Below the pieces are notes generated by a model, which saw only the letters and a program-made list of their open reading frames with translations, did not search any database and was not told the origin of the DNA. Shown here piece by piece: positions 9,433 to 18,440 of a stretch of DNA of 64,000 nt (position 1 is the first letter of the stretch; every line of letters begins with the position of its first letter). The stretch is from Clostridium sp. CAG:524 (lineage in GTDB: Bacteria; Bacillota_I; Bacilli_A; RF39; UBA660). The position numbers and the translations under genes are program-made. The stretch is taken from contig FR880110.1 in the NCBI GenBank assembly GCA_000434555.1, positions 25,211 to 89,210 of the forward strand, read 5' to 3'.

Positions 9433-11976
9433 ATGAAGTTAAAATTTAGGGCTGATTTAAAAGATATAGTAATTTTTTTAATATTTTTAGCTGTATTATT
9501 ATATTTAATAGCATTAGCAGTAGTTAATATACATTCTTTCGCTGTTGATGGAGTATTTAGTGGATTAAATGCTTTACCTGCGTTTGCGCCTGATATGATA
9601 ATGACTACGTTAATGTTCTTTGCTCTTGCTGTTGTAGCTATTTTAGCTGCTTGTTCTTCTTATTTCTTTGATAGAGAAGAAGGATTTGGTATAACAACGC
9701 AAAAGAAATCAAAAAATGATGGATATTCAAAATTGATGTCAGAAAGTGATATGAAGAAAGATTATGGTATTAAGAAAGTACATTTAATTGATGATTCATA
9801 TGATGCTGGTGGATTTCCAGTAATTAATAATGGTAAAGATGCCTGGGTAGATGATTCAGGTCAACCACATGCATTAATCATGGGAGCTTCTGGTTCAGGT
9901 AAAACTCAAGCATTCATGTTTCCTTTAATTAAGATATTAGGTAGACATGGTGAAAGTATGATTGTTACTGACCCTAAAGGTGAACTTTATGAAAATTGTG
10001 GTGCTTTACTAAAAGAAAAAGGATATAAAATTATATTATTAAACTTCCGTGATCCTAGGGAAGGAGCAGCATGGAATCCATTTAGTTATCCATATAGAAT
10101 TTATAAAGAAGGTAATTCAGATAAGGCTAACGAACTTTTACAAGACCTTGCTAGTAATATCTTAATTGATCCAAATAATAAGGCAGAACCATTTTGGGAA
10201 CAAACTGCATCTAACTTCTTTACCGGATTATCACTTGGATTATTTGATGATGCTACTGAAGATGAAATAAATATCAATAGTATAAATATGATGGCTGAAG
10301 TTGGAGAAGATAGAATAGGTGCTTCAACTTATATAAAAGAATATTTTAAGAGTAAAGGTGAATTAAGTCCTGCTTATATAGCAGCTGCATCTTGTATTAA
10401 TGCTCCTAATGAAACTCGTGGTGGTATTATGTCTACATTTAGAACAAAGACAAGAATATTCTCATCACAAGAAGCATTATCTGAAATGCTATCATATAGT
10501 GATTTTGATATAAGAGATATAGGAAAAGAAAAGACAGCTGTATTCTTAAAAGTACATGATGAAAAAACTACATATCATGCTTTAGCAACAATATTTGTTA
10601 AACAAGCATATGAAGCATTAATTGCAACAGCACAAACTTTTCCAAATTTAAAATTACCATATAGAACAAACTTTATACTTGATGAGTTTGCTAACATGCC
10701 AGCACTTAAAGATGTTGAAAGTATGATTACTGCATCTCGTTCAAGAAATATTAGATTTAGTTTCGTTATTCAAAACTTTTCACAACTTAATAAAGTTTAT
10801 GGAAAAGATGTAGCAGAAACTATTAAAGGTAACTGTGGAAACTTCGTTTATCTTATGAGTACAGAACTTGCTGCTTTAGAAGAAATAAGTAAGTTACTTG
10901 GTGATCAAAAGCCACCTAAGGCTGAAAAAGATAAACCAGCTCCTCCAGTTAGACCATTATTTACTGTTAGTGATTTACAATCTTTAAAAGAAGGAGAAGT
11001 TATCATTAATAGATTTAGAAGTATGCCATTTAAGACAAAACTTGTATATGATTATAAAATTGATTGGGGAAAGAAATATCCAATTATGGAATATACAACT
11101 AGACCTCATCATGATGTTAAAACATTTGATGTAAAAGCATATGTTAATAAATTAAAAGAGAGTCAAGGAATTAATACAAGTCCTATGGGCGCAGGTCCTG
11201 GAATGCAAATGCCAAATCCATTCATGGGTCAACCTATGGGAGGCATGATGCCAGGTGGTATGAGACCAGCAGCTGCACCAACTCCAACTAGTCTTGATGA
11301 TTATGTTAAGAGACTTGATGAAAAAATTGCTGAATTAGAAAGACAAGAAGCACTTGAAAAGGCTGAAGCAGAGAAAGCAAAAGCAGCATCTAAACCAGCA
11401 GGACAAAATATAAATAATTTTAGTTCAAATGTTGTAAATAATAATGTGATTCAAAATACTCCAATGAGCAATCAAAATATGAGTACTCCATCATTTGTAC
11501 AACCTCAAAATCAAATGAATAATGTACCACAAATGAATCAAAATATACCAAATAAATTTGTAGCAGATGAACCAACATTTATTAAAAATGTTCCACTTGC
11601 TGAAAAGAGTGAAGAAGATATTGAAAAAGAAATCAACAATATATTTGATCACAAAATAGAAGAAAAGCATGATGAACATATTGAATCATTACCACCAGAA
11701 CTTGCTTCTAGTGAAGAATATAATACATATGATAAACCAATTGTTGAACCTATTAATAGTGATATAATTAAACCACAATATGTTGAACCACAAGAAATAA
11801 AAGAAGAAGTAAAGCCAGTGGAAATAGTTAAACCAGAGGTAAAAGAAGAACCTAAAGTAAGTGAATTAGGTCTTGAAAAACCAAAAGTAAACATTGATGT
11901 TGATAGTGTTATTGTAAATGATAAAAATAATGATGAAGATTTCTTTGATGATTTCTTTGGCAGTGAAGATGAATAA
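9433..11976 (+). CDS. VirD4/TraG-family type IV coupling protein
   Basis: 847 residues. Two N-terminal membrane helices (about 14-34 and 53-76) precede the ATPase domain: Walker A GASGSGKTQ (about 150-158), TDPKGELYE, WNPF, and Walker B FILDEFANMP (about 412-420) followed by SRSRNIRFSFVIQNFSQL. This is the coupling protein that delivers substrates to the channel. Beyond residue 565 lies a long low-complexity tail: Met/Gly/Pro-rich, then a short coiled coil (ELERQEALEKAEAEKA), Asn/Gln-rich, and finally acidic (DEDFFDDFFGSEDE). An in-frame ATG at 9415 lacks a ribosome site; ATG 9433 has GGGGTGA. Confidence 0.93.
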   Translation: MKLKFRADLKDIVIFLIFLAVLLYLIALAVVNIHSFAVDGVFSGLNALPAFAPDMIMTTLMFFALAVVAILAACSSYFFDREEGFGITTQKKSKNDGYSKLMSESDMKKDYGIKKVHLIDDSYDAGGFPVINNGKDAWVDDSGQPHALIMGASGSGKTQAFMFPLIKILGRHGESMIVTDPKGELYENCGALLKEKGYKIILLNFRDPREGAAWNPFSYPYRIYKEGNSDKANELLQDLASNILIDPNNKAEPFWEQTASNFFTGLSLGLFDDATEDEININSINMMAEVGEDRIGASTYIKEYFKSKGELSPAYIAAASCINAPNETRGGIMSTFRTKTRIFSSQEALSEMLSYSDFDIRDIGKEKTAVFLKVHDEKTTYHALATIFVKQAYEALIATAQTFPNLKLPYRTNFILDEFANMPALKDVESMITASRSRNIRFSFVIQNFSQLNKVYGKDVAETIKGNCGNFVYLMSTELAALEEISKLLGDQKPPKAEKDKPAPPVRPLFTVSDLQSLKEGEVIINRFRSMPFKTKLVYDYKIDWGKKYPIMEYTTRPHHDVKTFDVKAYVNKLKESQGINTSPMGAGPGMQMPNPFMGQPMGGMMPGGMRPAAAPTPTSLDDYVKRLDEKIAELERQEALEKAEAEKAKAASKPAGQNINNFSSNVVNNNVIQNTPMSNQNMSTPSFVQPQNQMNNVPQMNQNIPNKFVADEPTFIKNVPLAEKSEEDIEKEINNIFDHKIEEKHDEHIESLPPELASSEEYNTYDKPIVEPINSDIIKPQYVEPQEIKEEVKPVEIVKPEVKEEPKVSELGLEKPKVNIDVDSVIVNDKNNDEDFFDDFFGSEDE

Positions 11977-12004
11977 AGATGAATAATAAAATTCATCTTT
12001 TTTT
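11975..12004 (+). terminator. Intrinsic terminator ending the type IV secretion operon
   Basis: AAAGATGAAT pairs with ATTCATCTTT around a short loop and runs into T residues. The left arm begins at the last base of the VirD4 stop codon. Confidence 0.9.
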
Positions 12005-12027
12005 CATAGAATATTTTAGGTGATATT

Positions 12028-12243
12028 ATGAAAATAATAGATGTTAGTGATAAATATACATTTAAAGAATACCATTTAAATAATAGTATTAATATTCCAT
12101 ATGATGATTTAATCAATAATTATAGAAGATATCTTAATAAGACAGAAAGTTATTACTTATATTGTAAAAGTGGTAAATTAAGTAAAAGAGCCACTATGAT
12201 ATTATCTTCTCTTGGATATAAAGTTTACTATCTAGAAAAATAA
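12028..12243 (+). CDS. Small rhodanese-like domain protein
   Basis: 71 residues with the rhodanese pattern: IDVSDKYTFKEYHLNNSINIPYDDL, then the active-site loop YCKSGKLSKRA with the presumed catalytic Cys, and a final LGYKVYYLEK. Rhodanese domains carry sulfur on that Cys in sulfur transfer or redox roles. It is shorter than usual (about 100 residues), missing the terminal helix, like several PspE-type single-domain proteins. AGGTGAT precedes the ATG at ideal spacing. Confidence 0.85.
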   Translation: MKIIDVSDKYTFKEYHLNNSINIPYDDLINNYRRYLNKTESYYLYCKSGKLSKRATMILSSLGYKVYYLEK

Positions 12244-12276
12244 TTATAAATGTAATATAATTATTAGGGAAGAAAA

Positions 12277-12849
12277 ATGATAGATATATTAAAAGATATA
12301 ATAAACTTTATAGAAACTTCAGGAATGTTGGGTGCTTTCATTGGATGTTTCCTTATTTTAATTGAATCAATAGTTCCAGTACTACCTTTGATGGTGTTTA
12401 TAACTATTAATTTTTTAGTATTTGGAGATTTAGTAGGATTTATTCTTTCATGGATATTTACAATACTCGGATGTATAATGTCATACTTTATATTTAAAAA
12501 AGGATTTGGTAATAAGTTTGATAGATTAACTGAAGATAAAGAAAGGCTTAGAAAATATAAGAAGTTATTCAAGAATATTAGTGTTTCACAACTTACATTG
12601 TTAATAGCAATACCATTTACTCCAGCGTTTATGATAAATATAGCAGCAGGTCTTACTAAAATGGACTTTAAGAAATACTTTATTTCATTACTAATAGGTA
12701 AAATCTCTTTGGTATATTTCTGGGGCTTCGTTGGAACATCTTTTATAGAAAGCATATCTAATCCAAAAATTTTAATAAAGATATTTATTTTATTGTTAAT
12801 AACATATATAATAAGTATTGTAGTAAATAAAATATTAAAGATAAAGTAG
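12277..12849 (+). CDS. TVP38/DedA-type membrane protein
   Basis: 190 residues with four to five membrane helices. The motif ESIVPVLPLMVFITINFLVFGDLVGF near the N-terminus and LIAIPFTPAFMINIAAGLTKM in the middle match the SNARE-associated/VTT domain of the TVP38-TMEM64 branch of the DedA superfamily, whose members act in membrane homeostasis and lipid flipping. GGGAAG precedes the start. It is followed ten bases later by rmuC. Confidence 0.85.
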   Translation: MIDILKDIINFIETSGMLGAFIGCFLILIESIVPVLPLMVFITINFLVFGDLVGFILSWIFTILGCIMSYFIFKKGFGNKFDRLTEDKERLRKYKKLFKNISVSQLTLLIAIPFTPAFMINIAAGLTKMDFKKYFISLLIGKISLVYFWGFVGTSFIESISNPKILIKIFILLLITYIISIVVNKILKIK

Positions 12850-12859
12850 AGGTAGTAAT

Positions 12860-13933
12860 ATGGAATATATAATAGTAGGACTTTTAGTAGTAATAATTAT
12901 CTTATTGATAGTGTTACTTACTAGAAAAAATAATAGTGAATTAAATGAAAAATTAAGTAGAACAGAAATAAATGTGATAAAAGAGATAAGTGAATTCAAA
13001 CATAATTTTTCTAATGATTTAAATAAAGATTTCAATAGTTTAAATGATAGGATTGAGTATAAACTTAACTTAATTAATCAAAAGGTTAATGAGAAATTAG
13101 AAGATGGATTTGATAAGACTAATAAAACTTTTACTGAAGTAATGAATAGACTTACTAGAATAGATGAAGCTCAAAAGAAGATAGATGGTCTTGGTAATGA
13201 AATTGTATCTCTTGAAAGTATTCTTACTGATAAAAAGAGTAGAGGTATTTTTGGAGAAGTTAATCTTTATCATATATTATCTTCAATTTTTGGTGAAAAG
13301 AATGATAAGATATATAAAACTCAATATACACTATCTAATTCATATATTGCTGATGCGATAGTTTTTGGACCTGAACCTCTTGGTACTATATGTATTGATT
13401 CTAAGTTTCCTCTTGAAAATTATAGAAGACTTGTTGAAAAGGGACTTAGTGAAGTAGAAAGAAATGAAAGAAGTAAGATGTTTGATAATGATGTTAAAAA
13501 ACATATTGATGCGATTGCTTCTAAATATATAATTGATGGTGAAACTACTAATCAGGCTATTATGTTTTTACCTGCTGAAGCAATATTCGCTGAAATTAAT
13601 GCATATCATCCTAATATTATAAAGTATGCAGCAAGTAAGAAAGTATGGATAACTTCTCCAACTACACTTATGAGTTTACTTACTATTATTCAGTCTGTCC
13701 TTATGGGACTTGAAAGAGATAAATATACATCTGTAATACATGATGAATTAAACAAATTAGGTATTGAATTTGGAAGATATAGAGAAAGATGGGATAAGTT
13801 ATCAAGAACTATACAAACAGTTAATAATGACGTTGAAAATATTCATAAAACAACTGAAAAGATTACTAAGAGATTTGATTCAATTAATAATGTTAAACTT
13901 GATGAAAATAGTATAAAAGAATTAGAAGATTAA
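12860..13933 (+). CDS. rmuC: DNA recombination protein RmuC
   Basis: 357 residues: an N-terminal membrane helix (about 2-20), a coiled coil (about 25-110), then the RmuC nuclease-like core with RGIFGEVNLYHIL, DAIVFGPEPLGTICIDSKFPLENY (the DSKFP motif), AIMFLPAEAIFAEI and KKVWITSPTTLMSLL. RmuC limits DNA inversions and is thought to be a nuclease. The 357-residue length and domain order are normal for Firmicutes. AGAGGT precedes the ATG. Confidence 0.95.
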   Translation: MEYIIVGLLVVIIILLIVLLTRKNNSELNEKLSRTEINVIKEISEFKHNFSNDLNKDFNSLNDRIEYKLNLINQKVNEKLEDGFDKTNKTFTEVMNRLTRIDEAQKKIDGLGNEIVSLESILTDKKSRGIFGEVNLYHILSSIFGEKNDKIYKTQYTLSNSYIADAIVFGPEPLGTICIDSKFPLENYRRLVEKGLSEVERNERSKMFDNDVKKHIDAIASKYIIDGETTNQAIMFLPAEAIFAEINAYHPNIIKYAASKKVWITSPTTLMSLLTIIQSVLMGLERDKYTSVIHDELNKLGIEFGRYRERWDKLSRTIQTVNNDVENIHKTTEKITKRFDSINNVKLDENSIKELED

Positions 13934-13941
13934 ATCATAAT

Positions 13942-13974
13942 AAAACTACAACGATTAATTTCATTGTAGTTTTT
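13942..13974. terminator. Bidirectional terminator between rmuC and uppP
   Basis: AAAACTACAA pairs with TTGTAGTTTT. There is a T-run on the + strand and an A-run on the other side, so it can end both converging genes. Confidence 0.85.
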
Positions 13975-13984
13975 AAATTCATAA

Positions 13985-14782
13985 TTATAAGAATAATATG
14001 ACAAGTAATCCAACTATTAAACAATAAATACTAAAGTAAATAAGTTTTCCATTGTTAACTATCTTTCTAAACCATTTAGTTACAAGTAGAGTAACTATTG
14101 TTGAAACAAGTATAGAGGCAGCATAATAAATAATTAAGTCACTATGTAAATCAATACTTGTAAGTTCAAGTCCTGTCGCAGCAATACTCATTGGTATATA
14201 TAACATAAATGAATATTTGAATGCAGTATCTCTTTTAAGACCACTACTCATACCACCAACTATTGTTGAACCACTTCTACTTATACCTGGAAATAATCCC
14301 ATTATTTGAAAAGCACCAACTGTTAATGCTTCACGAACGCCAATTTCATTATCACTTTTTTTACCTTTAAAGTTTCTTACAATAAATAGAAGTATTGAAG
14401 TAATAATTAATGATAATCCAACTATTTTAATATTGTTTTCAATTTTAGCGAATAATTCTAATTTACTAACAACAAGGCCCATGAGACCAGCAGGAATACA
14501 TCCAAGAACTATCATCCAACAATATTTATAATCGTTTTTAGCACTTTTATCTTTCTTGAATAAATAGATAAAAAAATTTTTAACAAGTTTAACTAAATCA
14601 TTCCAAAATAATATAACTATCGCTATTAATGAACCAAAATTAGTAAGTATCGCAATTGTATCAAAATCAACATTCATATCCATAAGTCTTTTAAGTATCA
14701 TTAAGTGTCCACTAGAAGAAACAGGTATAGTTTCTGTAAGACCTTGTATTAATCCAAGTATTATATATTTTAGCATTTCCAT
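13985..14782 (-). CDS. uppP: Undecaprenyl-diphosphatase UppP/BacA
   Basis: 265-residue polytopic membrane enzyme that dephosphorylates undecaprenyl diphosphate, recycling the lipid carrier for wall synthesis. Family motifs are present: LGLIQGLTETIPVSSSGHL (the E-rich and SGH motifs) and ALTVGAFQIMGLFPGISRSGSTI (the PGxSRSG motif). Six or more hydrophobic segments follow in the usual order. The open frame extends six codons further (to 14800), but GGTGAT lies just before ATG 14782, which gives the usual MEMLKYI opening. It supports a walled, peptidoglycan-making cell. Confidence 0.95.
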   Translation of the reverse strand: MEMLKYIILGLIQGLTETIPVSSSGHLMILKRLMDMNVDFDTIAILTNFGSLIAIVILFWNDLVKLVKNFFIYLFKKDKSAKNDYKYCWMIVLGCIPAGLMGLVVSKLELFAKIENNIKIVGLSLIITSILLFIVRNFKGKKSDNEIGVREALTVGAFQIMGLFPGISRSGSTIVGGMSSGLKRDTAFKYSFMLYIPMSIAATGLELTSIDLHSDLIIYYAASILVSTIVTLLVTKWFRKIVNNGKLIYFSIYCLIVGLLVILFL

Positions 14783-14827
14783 TTTAATCACCATAATCAT
14801 TATATAATATTTTTATATCAAAATAAA

Positions 14828-14833
14828 TATACT
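14828..14833 (+). promoter_or_regulatory. -10 box placed immediately before the ATG of the next gene
   Basis: TATACT, five bases before the ATG at 14839. No ribosome site fits between, so the transcript could be leaderless. No convincing -35 is seen. Confidence 0.35.
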
Positions 14834-14838
14834 TTAAT

Positions 14839-15081
14839 ATGTTAAAAAGAATAATTTATTTTATATTAGGAATAATAATAACGTCATCAGCGTTAATGTA
14901 TATAGTAATTTACTTGAATTTATTACGCATGGGATATAGTATGTTAGACTATGTAAAGTATGTATTTTCAAGTATAGAATGTACTAAAATATTTATAGGA
15001 ATAATTTTAATAATATTATCATTAAAGAAAGGAAGAAAAAATGAATTATACTTACAATATAAAAGTGAATTTAAAGAATGA
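14839..15081 (+). CDS. Small two-helix membrane protein, unknown
   Basis: 80 residues with two hydrophobic helices (about 4-30 and 47-64) and a charged C-terminus. I do not recognise the family. It overlaps the following YjbA-like gene by 41 bases in another frame, which suggests coupling. No Shine-Dalgarno sequence precedes its ATG. It is probably real because frame and overlap are tidy, but the evidence is thin. Confidence 0.55.
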   Translation: MLKRIIYFILGIIITSSALMYIVIYLNLLRMGYSMLDYVKYVFSSIECTKIFIGIILIILSLKKGRKNELYLQYKSEFKE

Positions 15082-15634
15082 ATTAATTAATTTTTATGAA
15101 TGGAATAAGATGGATAAAATAACAATATTAAAGAAAGTACCAGTATTTAAAGTAAATGATAATGTATATGAAAATATAATAAGTGGTAGAGTTAAAGTAA
15201 ATGATACTTTTCTTGATAAAATTTCTTTATCTAATTATACAAGTATATTTTGTAATGATATAGATACAATATGTATTAAATTTGATAATAAAGGTAAAAT
15301 AGATAAATTAAGTAAATTAGATTTAATTGAAGAAAAAGATGTACTTGAAGATATGCGAAATAAGCAAAAGTATAAGTTAGAATATAAGACTATTAAAAAT
15401 GAAATTTCATATTCATATAATACTAGGAAAGAAAATATTACAATAAATAATTTAATAAAATATATTGAAAAAGAAAAAAACAATAAAGAAATAATAGATT
15501 ATTTATATTATGAATGGTTTAATAAAAATAATAATGAAAAAGATAAATATTTAAAATTAATTGATTCAATAAAAGAAAAATATAGTGAAAAGCATGATAA
15601 ATTAAAGAAAATAGTTGAATTAATAAATTCATAA
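15041..15634 (+). CDS. UPF0736/DUF3603 (YjbA-like) protein
   Basis: 197 residues. The N-terminal half resembles B. subtilis YjbA-type proteins, in which EW..D..E.L..VP...V....F.YIE is conserved; here it reads FYEWNKMDKITILKKVPVFKV and then VYENIISG. The C-terminal half is Lys/Asn/Glu-rich and helical. Function is unknown in the family. AAAGGAAG precedes the ATG. The match is by remembered pattern, so a profile search would be useful. Confidence 0.6.
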   Translation: MNYTYNIKVNLKNELINFYEWNKMDKITILKKVPVFKVNDNVYENIISGRVKVNDTFLDKISLSNYTSIFCNDIDTICIKFDNKGKIDKLSKLDLIEEKDVLEDMRNKQKYKLEYKTIKNEISYSYNTRKENITINNLIKYIEKEKNNKEIIDYLYYEWFNKNNNEKDKYLKLIDSIKEKYSEKHDKLKKIVELINS

Positions 15635-15680
15635 TGTATATTTTTATAATTAATGGTAACAATATTATTAGGAGGAATCG

Positions 15681-16220
15681 ATGAAAAAGATTTTATTATT
15701 CGTAGTATTATTGTTATCTTTAAGTGCATGTAGTTTATCAAATACGCCAACTGGTAAAGTAGAAGCATATTTAAATCAATATAATTCGTTAACTGATAAT
15801 GTAAAAGTAGATATGGAAAGTAAGGTAACTAGTGAAAACTTATCTAGTGATAATGCTGATATTTATAGAAATGTTCTTACAAGACAATATCAAGATATGA
15901 AATATGAAGTTAAGGATGAAAAGATTGATGGAGAGAATGCGACTGTTACTGTGAAAGTTACTGTATATGATTTATACAAGATAGATAGAGATGCTTATAA
16001 TTATTTAAATGATCATCAAGATGAATTCACTACAGATGGAATATATGATAACGATAAATATAATAAATATAAACTTGATAATATGCTTAAAACAAATGAG
16101 AAGATAAGTTATGAAGTGGAGTTTAAATTAAATAAAAAAGATGGTGACTGGGTACTTGAAAATCCAGATAGAGTAGTATTAGAAAAACTACATGGATTAT
16201 ATAATTATGAGAATAAATAA
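15681..16220 (+). CDS. Predicted lipoprotein, NTF2-like/DUF4878-like form
   Basis: 179 residues. A signal peptide with lipobox LSAC (Cys at residue 17) is followed by a soluble domain with alternating beta strands (ATVTVKVTVYDLY, ISYEVEFKLNKKDGDWVLENPD). That ending is usual for small NTF2-like extracytoplasmic lipoproteins. No specific function is evident. A strong ribosome site (AGGAGGA) precedes the ATG, and a weak terminator follows. Confidence 0.75.
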   Translation: MKKILLFVVLLLSLSACSLSNTPTGKVEAYLNQYNSLTDNVKVDMESKVTSENLSSDNADIYRNVLTRQYQDMKYEVKDEKIDGENATVTVKVTVYDLYKIDRDAYNYLNDHQDEFTTDGIYDNDKYNKYKLDNMLKTNEKISYEVEFKLNKKDGDWVLENPDRVVLEKLHGLYNYENK

Positions 16221-16233
16221 TAATTGAAAGTAG

Positions 16234-16263
16234 AAAGTTTGATAAAAACTTTTTATTTTTTTT
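16234..16263 (+). terminator. Intrinsic terminator after lipoprotein gene
   Basis: AAAGTTT pairs with AAACTTT around GATAA and is followed by a long T-run. The T-run runs directly into a TTGACA hexamer of the NAD operon promoter region. Confidence 0.65.
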
Positions 16264-16274
16264 GACAAAAATGG

Positions 16275-16303
16275 TTGACAAAATAATTTGTTATTAATAT
16301 AAT
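16275..16303 (+). promoter_or_regulatory. Strong sigma-A promoter of the NAD(P) salvage operon
   Basis: TTGACA (16275-16280), a 17-base spacer, then TATAAT (16298-16303): a perfect consensus promoter. A second TTGACA lies at 16262-16267. The -10 box forms the centre of the first operator palindrome, so a bound repressor would cover it. Confidence 0.9.
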
Positions 16304-16314
16304 GTTAATAACAA
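16288..16314 (+). promoter_or_regulatory. Operator 1: palindrome over the -10 box (probable NrtR site)
   Basis: Left arm TTGTTATTAA (16288-16297), spacer TATAATG, right arm TTAATAACAA (16305-16314): a perfect 10-bp inverted repeat. The operon it controls encodes an NrtR-type regulator, the likeliest binder. The assignment to NrtR is inference. Confidence 0.8.
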
Positions 16315-16342
16315 GAGAAAAAATTCTCTTTTAAAATAATAA

Positions 16343-16369
16343 TTGTTATTAACAAAATGATAATAACAA
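16343..16369 (+). promoter_or_regulatory. Operator 2: second copy of the palindrome
   Basis: Left arm TTGTTATTAA (16343-16352), spacer CAAAATG, right arm ATAATAACAA (16360-16369), with one mismatch to the first site. Its centre is 55 bases, about five helical turns, downstream of operator 1, and it ends two bases before the pncA ribosome site. Same-face spacing suggests cooperative binding. Confidence 0.75.
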
Positions 16370-16380
16370 GAAGGAGGTAT

Positions 16381-16956
16381 ATGACAAAGATAGAGAAATA
16401 TAAGAAATTGCTTGTTGTAGTTGATATGATAAATGGATTTATTAAAGAAGGAAAAATGAGTGATAAAGATATTAATCATATAACATCGAAAATTAAATCA
16501 TTGGTAGAGAAATTCTTAAGTGAGGATGAAGCAGTAGCATTTATTAAAGATACTCATACTAAGGATTCAATTGAATTTAAAAAGTATCCAGAGCATTGTA
16601 TTGGTGGAACAAGTGAATGTGAATTAATAAGTGAATTAGCTGGTTATGAAAAAGATTCATTAGTATATAGAAAGAATTCTACTAGTACAATATTTTCTTC
16701 AAATTTTATAAGAGACATTGAAAGGATGAAATCACTAAAAGAAGTAGTAATAACAGGCTGTTGTACAGACATATGTGTAATGAATCTTGCGATACCACTT
16801 GTTAATTACTTTGATGAACATGATAGGGATGTTAAAGTAAGAGTTCCACAAAATGCAGTTGAAACTTTTGACAGTGAAACACATGATAGACATGAATATA
16901 ATAGGGTGGCACTAAGACTTATGAAAAATCAAGGAATAGGAGTTGAAAATATATAA
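16381..16956 (+). CDS. pncA: Nicotinamidase (isochorismatase family)
   Basis: 191 residues. It converts nicotinamide to nicotinate, the first salvage step. Family features: KLLVVVDMINGF with the catalytic Asp, FIKDTHTKDSIEFKKYPEHCIGGT (metal-site region), the presumed catalytic Lys in YRKNSTSTIF, and the nucleophile Cys in VVITGCCTDICVMNLA. An in-frame ATG at 16357 lies inside operator 2. The real start is 16381, just after AAGGAGGT. First gene of the NAD operon; its stop overlaps the next start by one base. Confidence 0.93.
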   Translation: MTKIEKYKKLLVVVDMINGFIKEGKMSDKDINHITSKIKSLVEKFLSEDEAVAFIKDTHTKDSIEFKKYPEHCIGGTSECELISELAGYEKDSLVYRKNSTSTIFSSNFIRDIERMKSLKEVVITGCCTDICVMNLAIPLVNYFDEHDRDVKVRVPQNAVETFDSETHDRHEYNRVALRLMKNQGIGVENI

Positions 16957-18440
16957 TGGAAAAGTTAATTGATTTTTATGAACTAACAATGGAACACACT
17001 GATATTAGGAATAATAAAGAAAATGAAGTTTGTTATTTCGATGTGTTCTTTAGAAAAAATTTAGATAATGGAGGTTATAATGTAATATGTGGTCTTCATG
17101 AAATAATTGATTATATTAAAAATGTTAAATTTACAGATGAAGATATAGAGTATTTAAGAAGCTTAAATAAGTTTGACGAGAAGACACTTGCATATTTAAG
17201 AAATTTTAAATTCACGGGTGACGTGTATGCTGTACCTGATGGAACAATCATGTTTCCTGGTGAACCTTGTATTACAGTAAGAGCGAATGCTCTTGAAGCA
17301 CAAATAATTGAAACAGATTTATTAAATAAATTTAATCATGGAAGCTTGATAGCTACCAAAGCAAGAAGAATAACAAATGCCGCAAGAGGTAGAGGCGTTA
17401 TGGAATTTGGAGCAAGAAGAGCTCAAGGCAGTGAAGCAGCAATAGTTGGAGCAAAAGATGCTTATATTAGTGGATGTATTGGAACATCTTGTTACGAAAC
17501 AGGAAAAAGATATGGAGTACCACTTCTTGGAACAATGGCTCATTCACACATAATGAAATATGATAATGAATATGAAGCATTTCTTGCTTATGCTAAATGT
17601 TTCCCTGATGATTCAGTATTTCTAGTTGATACAATTGATACATTAAGAAGTGGAGTACCTAATGCGATTAAAGTTGCTAAAGATTACTTAATACCAAATG
17701 GATATACATTAAAAGGAATAAGACTTGATAGTGGAGATCTTGCATACTTATCAAAAGAAGCAAGAAAAATGTTAGATGAAGCAGGACTAGAAGATACTAA
17801 AATATGCGTATCAAATTCACTTGATGAGTATACAATTGCATCACTTTTAAATGAGGGGGCACCAATTGATTCATTCGGTGTAGGTGAAAATTTAATTACA
17901 TCAAAAAGTTGTCCAGTCTTTGGAGGAGTTTATAAATTATCAGCAATAGAAAAAGAAGGTAAATTAGAACCTAAAATAAAAATAAGTGATAATGTTGGTA
18001 AAATAACTAATCCTGGATTTAAAAAGGTAGTAAGATTTTATGATAAAAATAGTGGATATGCAGTTGGTGATGTAATCGCACTTAAAGATGAAGAAATAAG
18101 TCCCAATAGTTACACAATAGTTGATGAGCATGCTGACTTTAAAAGACATAAAATTGATAATTATACACTTCGTGAATTACAAGTCCCAATATTTATAAAT
18201 GGAAGACTTGTTTATAATGAACCAACACTTGAAGAAACAAGAAAATATGCAGAAGAAGAATTTAAAACAATATATCCAGAATCACAAAGATTATATAATC
18301 CTCATGTTCATCATGTTGGATTATCAAAAGAATTATTAAATTTAAAAAGAAATATGATAACGGATGCTAGAAAATTAAGTCATGAAGAAGAAATAAAAAT
18401 GATTAAAAGTAAGAAAGAAGGAAATAAAAATGAAATTTAA
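16956..18440 (+). CDS. pncB: Nicotinate phosphoribosyltransferase
   Basis: 494 residues, the usual length of the Firmicutes form. It makes nicotinate mononucleotide from nicotinate and PRPP. Recognisable motifs: FYELTMEH, CYFDVFFRKN, EFGARRAQGSEAAI, GTMAHSHIMKY with the catalytic His, GIRLDSGDLAYLSKEAR, and SNSLDEYTI. It overlaps pncA by one base and nadE by eleven, so it is translated from the same mRNA. Confidence 0.97.
   Translation: MEKLIDFYELTMEHTDIRNNKENEVCYFDVFFRKNLDNGGYNVICGLHEIIDYIKNVKFTDEDIEYLRSLNKFDEKTLAYLRNFKFTGDVYAVPDGTIMFPGEPCITVRANALEAQIIETDLLNKFNHGSLIATKARRITNAARGRGVMEFGARRAQGSEAAIVGAKDAYISGCIGTSCYETGKRYGVPLLGTMAHSHIMKYDNEYEAFLAYAKCFPDDSVFLVDTIDTLRSGVPNAIKVAKDYLIPNGYTLKGIRLDSGDLAYLSKEARKMLDEAGLEDTKICVSNSLDEYTIASLLNEGAPIDSFGVGENLITSKSCPVFGGVYKLSAIEKEGKLEPKIKISDNVGKITNPGFKKVVRFYDKNSGYAVGDVIALKDEEISPNSYTIVDEHADFKRHKIDNYTLRELQVPIFINGRLVYNEPTLEETRKYAEEEFKTIYPESQRLYNPHVHHVGLSKELLNLKRNMITDARKLSHEEEIKMIKSKKEGNKNEI

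Noticed and set aside
11649..12116. 155-codon antisense frame over the VirD4 tail
   Set aside because: Mirror of an acidic repeat-rich tail; crosses a terminator and an adjacent gene start.
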